Part shown: positions 60,649 to 64,000 of the stretch, piece after piece
How the letters are laid out: every line of letters begins with the position of its first letter
How positions within the stretch are numbered: the first letter of the stretch is position 1
Source: Motiliproteus sp036961355
GTDB lineage: Bacteria > Pseudomonadota > Gammaproteobacteria > Pseudomonadales > Balneatricaceae
Reading direction: 5' to 3'
Assembly (NCBI GenBank): GCA_036961355.1
Contig: JBALVL010000006.1
Span: 1 to 64,000 of the forward strand
Length of the DNA: 64,000 bases
Made by a program: the position numbers and the translations under genes
The notes under the pieces: model-generated
What the model was told of the DNA's origin: nothing
What the model saw: the letters and a program-made list of their open reading frames with translations, nothing else
Databases searched by the model: none

Positions 60649-61815
60649 ATGCTAAAACTGCTCAGCCTTTCACACCTGTCAGCTGGCTTTGTCTCAGTAT
60701 TGGTTGGCTACACCAGCTCCGCAGTGATTGTATTCCAGGCAGCTGCAGCCGCCGGTGCTTCAACGGCTGAGATCAGCTCCTGGCTGTGGGCGCTTGGCAT
60801 CGGTATGTCGGCAACATGTATCGGGCTGTCCTTGCGTTATCGCACCCCGATACTTACCGCTTGGTCGACGCCGGGTGCCGCACTGCTGATCACCGGCTTA
60901 TCCGGTGTTTCACTGAACGAGGCGATCGGTATCTTCTTGTTCAGCTCTACCCTGATCACTCTGTGCGGGATCAGCGGTTGGTTTGAAATACTGATGCGAC
61001 AGATCCCTCAACCGTTGGCATCAGCCATGCTGGCCGGAGTGCTACTTCAGTTCGGAATCAATCTGTTTGACGCTCTGGAAACGCAATACTTGCTCACCGG
61101 GACAATGCTGATCACATACTTAATCAGTAAACACGCTTTCCCCCGCTTCACTATCCCCATCACACTGGTAGTCGGGGTCACCATCGCGCTGGCGCAGGGG
61201 CAGCTTCAGTTTCAGACACTGTCATGGCAACTATCACAACCGGTATGGATATCACCGAGCTTCTCGGTTACTTCACTAATCGGCGTCGGCATACCGTTAT
61301 TCGTCGTCACGATGGCTTCTCAAAATGTTCCCGGCATCGCGGTGCTACGCGCTAACGGTTATCAAACTCCCGCTTCACCATTGATCAGCTGGACCGGTTT
61401 GACCGGTATGGTACTGGCACCTTTCGGCGGTTTTGCCTTCAATCTGGCGGCGATCACGGCAGCAATCTGCATGGGTAAGGAAGCCGACCCTGATCCGTCT
61501 AAACGCTATATGGCGGCCATCTGGGCAGGCTTTTTTTACCTGCTCACCGGCCTGTTTGGCGCCACAGTCGCAGCTCTGTTTACCGCCTTCCCTACCGCAC
61601 TGGTGATCACCATTGCAGGGCTAGCCCTACTGGGCACTATCGGCAACAGCCTGGCCGCATCGCTGACAGAACCCTCTTCTCGGGAAGCAGCACTACTAAC
61701 CTTTCTGGTTACGGCATCCGGTATATCAATTGGAGGGATTGGCAGTGCGTTCTGGGGCTTGTTAATCGGTTTGGTCGCCTACCATCTGCAACGGATGGCG
61801 GGTCGATCCAACTAG
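60649..61815 (+). CDS. BenE-family transporter, YdcO-like
   Basis: About 388 aa, 11-12 hydrophobic helices, benzoate/H+ symporter (BenE) family. Motifs: TAWSTPGAALLITGLSG, LNEAIGIF, VTMASQNVPGIAVLRANGY and FLVTASGISIGGIGSAFWGL, all matching YdcO-type members. I start at ATG 60649 because homologues begin there; GTG 60625 and TTG 60613 are in frame. The substrate is uncertain: no ben or cat genes are nearby, and pairing with a SutR-like regulator points away from benzoate. Confidence 0.9.
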   Translation: MLKLLSLSHLSAGFVSVLVGYTSSAVIVFQAAAAAGASTAEISSWLWALGIGMSATCIGLSLRYRTPILTAWSTPGAALLITGLSGVSLNEAIGIFLFSSTLITLCGISGWFEILMRQIPQPLASAMLAGVLLQFGINLFDALETQYLLTGTMLITYLISKHAFPRFTIPITLVVGVTIALAQGQLQFQTLSWQLSQPVWISPSFSVTSLIGVGIPLFVVTMASQNVPGIAVLRANGYQTPASPLISWTGLTGMVLAPFGGFAFNLAAITAAICMGKEADPDPSKRYMAAIWAGFFYLLTGLFGATVAALFTAFPTALVITIAGLALLGTIGNSLAASLTEPSSREAALLTFLVTASGISIGGIGSAFWGLLIGLVAYHLQRMAGRSN

Positions 61816-61834
61816 CTTGCTACTTAACCGGCCA

Positions 61835-63277
61835 TCAAAAATAAGCCTGAATACCACTAATCAAATCCAACCGCACCGGCACTACCGACACGCCGTGCTT
61901 CAGCTCACGACGAAGCTGCAAGCGATTACGCTCAAGCGCATCGAGCACGCCGTCGATCTGACGACCGTTACGGGTGGTTAACCTCAGAGGGGTACCAACC
62001 AGCCCCGCTAACTGCCGTACGGCCACCGGCTTGTAGGAGGGGTGATAGGCGATAGCCTGGTCCAACTGGCGCTCAACATCCGCCTTGCTAAGCTGCGCTG
62101 TTAACGGCGTGGGTGCTGGATTCTTTTTCGGTTCTGGCTTAGCTTCGGTGGGGCTGCCAACAACTTGAGCGGGGGCCAACTTAGGTTGTGCTCTCAACAA
62201 CGCTGCGGCCGCAGCAATTGCATCGGTGTTAGCATCCGGCTGCCACTGCAAGGTAGAGACTTCTGACTGATTCAAGCCCAACGTTAGCGAAAAAGCGCTC
62301 CAACTGTCGGTTGAATGCTGTAACTGCTGCAAACTGACCGCGTAAGGTGCCAACAGCTGCAGCTTTAGCTGCACTGGCAAAAATAGGTAGTCCTGGTACG
62401 CGAATTCCAGTTCGGTTGAAGCAACCCACCCCTGTTGCTGCAAACTGTACTTAGCGATATTACTCTGACGAGCGACATAACTCCCTTGCACCAGCCCCGA
62501 TCGACCGGTAGCACCGCAGTCAGCTAGCAGTTGCGTCTGAGCACCCAGATTGAAGAACTGTAACTCAGCACCTCCCAGGCCAACCTGTGTTGTGTCCAAG
62601 GCCAGCGCTAATCGTGACGAGCCTATATCCAAATCACTCGTTAGCTGCAGCTGGAAGCGCTCCTCGGCCGCCAGTTTCAGATCCGCATTAAGGTATTCAC
62701 TCTGCGAATCAAAATGGTATTCAAAACTGCCATTAAACAGAACCGAAGAGATTACCGCAGAAGCGGTGTCAGCTTGTGGTTGGAAACAGCCCAGAAAGCG
62801 ACGTGCACTAGCGCTCGGTAACACACTGGCTTGAGCGAAACGCGCCAGCTCCGGCTCGGCTATCTGGAATCGCAATTGCACCCAGTCGGGCAACGCGCCT
62901 TCCCTCACTAACGCAGCAGTCTGTGATAGCTCTCGCCAATGCTCGGTGATCAGTTGCAGCCGTTCAATACGGCTCGGTTGGCTCATCCCTTCAAGCTGCA
63001 ACGTCGTTCCATAAAGATCGATAACACCGTCAAAACTTGAGTCGATGTCGTCATAACGTAATTGCACACTGGCAGGTAGCGAGGCGATACTCTGCTCAAC
63101 CAACGAGGTGGCCGACAGGTGCAGATAAAACTTGGCACCAAGCAGTGCCAGCACGGGCAATAGCAACGGCAGCAAGGCGGCCCGCCGACTAAAACTTATA
63201 ATTTTACGACCCATCAATCGAGTCGTTTGAGCAGACAATCCAAGTCTGTTAAGCGAAAACTTCTTCAATAACGCCAC
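61835..63277 (-). CDS. Membrane-anchored protein with C-terminal Sm-like domain
   Basis: 480 aa, unknown function. One N-terminal TM helix (RRAALLPLLLPVLALLGAKFYLHL) then about 330 residues of extracytoplasmic beta-rich sequence resembling AsmA/DUF proteins (SVQLRYDDIDSSFDGVIDLYGTTL), with two cysteines (GCFQP; LADCGATG). An Ala/Pro/Lys linker (~375-395) leads to residues ~419-480, which look like a small Sm-type beta barrel: LVGTPLRLTTRNGRQIDG, VLDALERNRLQLRREL, VSVVPVRLDLISGIQAYF. The topology predicts this barrel in the periplasm, so RNA binding is doubtful. Convergent with the BenE-family gene. I do not recognise the family. Confidence 0.75.
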   Translation of the reverse strand: MALLKKFSLNRLGLSAQTTRLMGRKIISFSRRAALLPLLLPVLALLGAKFYLHLSATSLVEQSIASLPASVQLRYDDIDSSFDGVIDLYGTTLQLEGMSQPSRIERLQLITEHWRELSQTAALVREGALPDWVQLRFQIAEPELARFAQASVLPSASARRFLGCFQPQADTASAVISSVLFNGSFEYHFDSQSEYLNADLKLAAEERFQLQLTSDLDIGSSRLALALDTTQVGLGGAELQFFNLGAQTQLLADCGATGRSGLVQGSYVARQSNIAKYSLQQQGWVASTELEFAYQDYLFLPVQLKLQLLAPYAVSLQQLQHSTDSWSAFSLTLGLNQSEVSTLQWQPDANTDAIAAAAALLRAQPKLAPAQVVGSPTEAKPEPKKNPAPTPLTAQLSKADVERQLDQAIAYHPSYKPVAVRQLAGLVGTPLRLTTRNGRQIDGVLDALERNRLQLRRELKHGVSVVPVRLDLISGIQAYF

Positions 63278-63506
63278 CGCTATCCTGAGCCTGTTTTAAA
63301 GAGATAACACAATCATATGCTGCAGGATCATAGCATTCACTACAGATAAACCAAAATAACCACTTAAATCAAAAGGTTTTACTTCTGCCTGCGCGAGTAT
63401 CATAATTTCCGCAACACTAGCTCCGCCGCTGTTTCAGATATTGCATCATAGTCAGAGTCATTATATCGTCGCAACCAGCTAGAGCAGTGATGCGTCTGGC
63501 ACAGAA

Positions 63507-63536
63507 CCCTTAGAGACCGACCCCTTAGAGAAAGAC
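63507..63536. repeat. 15-bp tandem duplication before ilvY
   Basis: CCCTTAGAGACCGAC (63507-63521) and CCCTTAGAGAAAGAC (63522-63536) match at 13 of 15 bases and end one base before the ilvY ATG; the second copy supplies the weak ribosome site. Confidence 0.65.
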
Positions 63537-63537
63537 A

Positions 63538-64000
63538 ATGGACAGCCGTTCCCTGCGCCAATTCTTAGCCTTAGCTGAAACACTTCATTTTGGCCGTGCC
63601 AGCGCACTCAGCCATGTCAGCCCCTCAACCCTAAGCCGAGCCATCAAGCAGCTTGAGCAATCAGTGGGGGCCGAGCTGTTTCTGCGAGACAACCGTAGTG
63701 TCAGCCTGACGCGTGAAGGTGAACTGTTTCAGGATTACGCCCGCGAAGCATTGGCGCAGTGGGAACTATTGCAAGGTAGCCTTAACGCCGGTCAAGATGA
63801 GCTGCAAGGCGAAATCAGCATGTACTGCTCGGTAACCGCCAGCTATAGCTTCCTTCATGAAATACTCAGTGCTTTTCGCCATAACCACCCAAAAATTGAG
63901 ATCAAGCTGCACACCGGCGACCCCGAATCGGCGATCAGCAGAGTCCAAAACGGCACCGACGATATTACCATCGCGGCACTCCCCAACTCGATGCCAACCG
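63538..64000 (+). CDS. ilvY: LysR-type regulator IlvY, cut by the window end
   Basis: 154 codons visible, running off the right edge. N-terminal winged HTH (LHFGRASALSHVSPSTLSRAIKQLEQ), then FLRDNRSVSLTREGE and the start of the inducer domain, MYCSVTASYSFLHEILSAFR and HPKIEIKLHTGD. These match E. coli IlvY (HVSPSTLSR, CSVTAAYS, EIKLTTGD as I recall), the activator of ilvC in branched-chain amino-acid synthesis. The rest of the gene is outside the window. The 260 bp upstream (63278-63537) hold only a 15-bp tandem repeat that I can see; ilvC is not on the visible side. Confidence 0.88.
   Translation, partial: MDSRSLRQFLALAETLHFGRASALSHVSPSTLSRAIKQLEQSVGAELFLRDNRSVSLTREGELFQDYAREALAQWELLQGSLNAGQDELQGEISMYCSVTASYSFLHEILSAFRHNHPKIEIKLHTGDPESAISRVQNGTDDITIAALPNSMPT

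Noticed and set aside
1..64000. CRISPR arrays, insertion sequences, prophage or toxin-antitoxin modules
   Set aside because: No regularly spaced long direct repeats, transposase motifs, phage genes or paired small toxin genes were seen; the short tandem repeats have no spacers.

Overview
The window is an ordinary chromosomal stretch of a gammaproteobacterium, about 90% coding, with no insertion sequence, prophage, CRISPR array or tRNA gene that I can see. Several blocks keep the gene order I recall from Pseudomonas: tyrS / M23 peptidase / anmK / erpA / argC next to a ribosomal RNA operon; thiE-hemL; trpG-trpD-trpC with an OsmC gene; mrcB with its lipoprotein partner; and dksA-gluQ-cbrX-cbrA-cbrB-[crcZ]-pcnB-folK-panB-panC. 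Other features differ from Pseudomonas: an E. coli-type TyrRS, a zinc-type HemB, ubiTUV for oxygen-independent ubiquinone synthesis, and a YdcN/YdcO-like pair. A marine Oceanospirillales-like bacterium able to live with little oxygen fits best; this is inference, not a species call.

Layout. 1-7.1 kb: an rRNA-type promoter firing out of the left edge, tyrS, an M23 murein hydrolase, anmK, a LigE-type DNA ligase, erpA and argC. 7.2-11 kb: CLC-CBS anion transporter, thiE, hemL. 11.4-21.7 kb: the 1600-residue NAD-glutamate dehydrogenase, a chemoreceptor, hemB and two small envelope proteins. 21.8-25 kb: OsmC protein and trpGDC on the minus strand. 25-32 kb: an MFS transporter with a 15-residue-repeat tail, an LpoP-like lipoprotein, PBP1b (mrcB) and a phosphotransferase/P-loop kinase fusion. 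32-37 kb: a partial, rearranged cytochrome c maturation cluster (ccmI-E-F-G plus a CopD-like protein). 37-42 kb: a PAS/GAF/GGDEF/EAL gene broken by a one-base frameshift, cytochrome c5 and a TlpA-like thioredoxin. 42-47.8 kb: ubiT, ubiUV, moaB-moeA and a Rieske protein. 48-60 kb: dksA to panC and a thiolase. 60-64 kb: a SutR/YdcN-like regulator facing a BenE-family transporter over twin palindromic operators, a membrane protein with an Sm-like C-terminal domain, and the start of ilvY.

The strongest non-coding signal is the 757-bp gap between cbrB and pcnB. It has inverted GTGTTAC repeats, a sigma-54 promoter and a short RNA whose A-rich (AAnAAnAA) motifs lie mostly in hairpin loops: the expected architecture of CrcZ, the Hfq/Crc-sequestering RNA of carbon catabolite control, next to its activators CbrA/CbrB. 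A second regulatory theme is oxygen. An FNR/Anr-like box lies 41.5 bp upstream of a likely start site for ubiUV, and similar boxes precede the chemoreceptor gene and a small outer-membrane protein gene. Short degenerate tandem repeats (periods 12-21 bp) recur between genes.

All functions are read from sequence motifs and recalled families; no database search was run.
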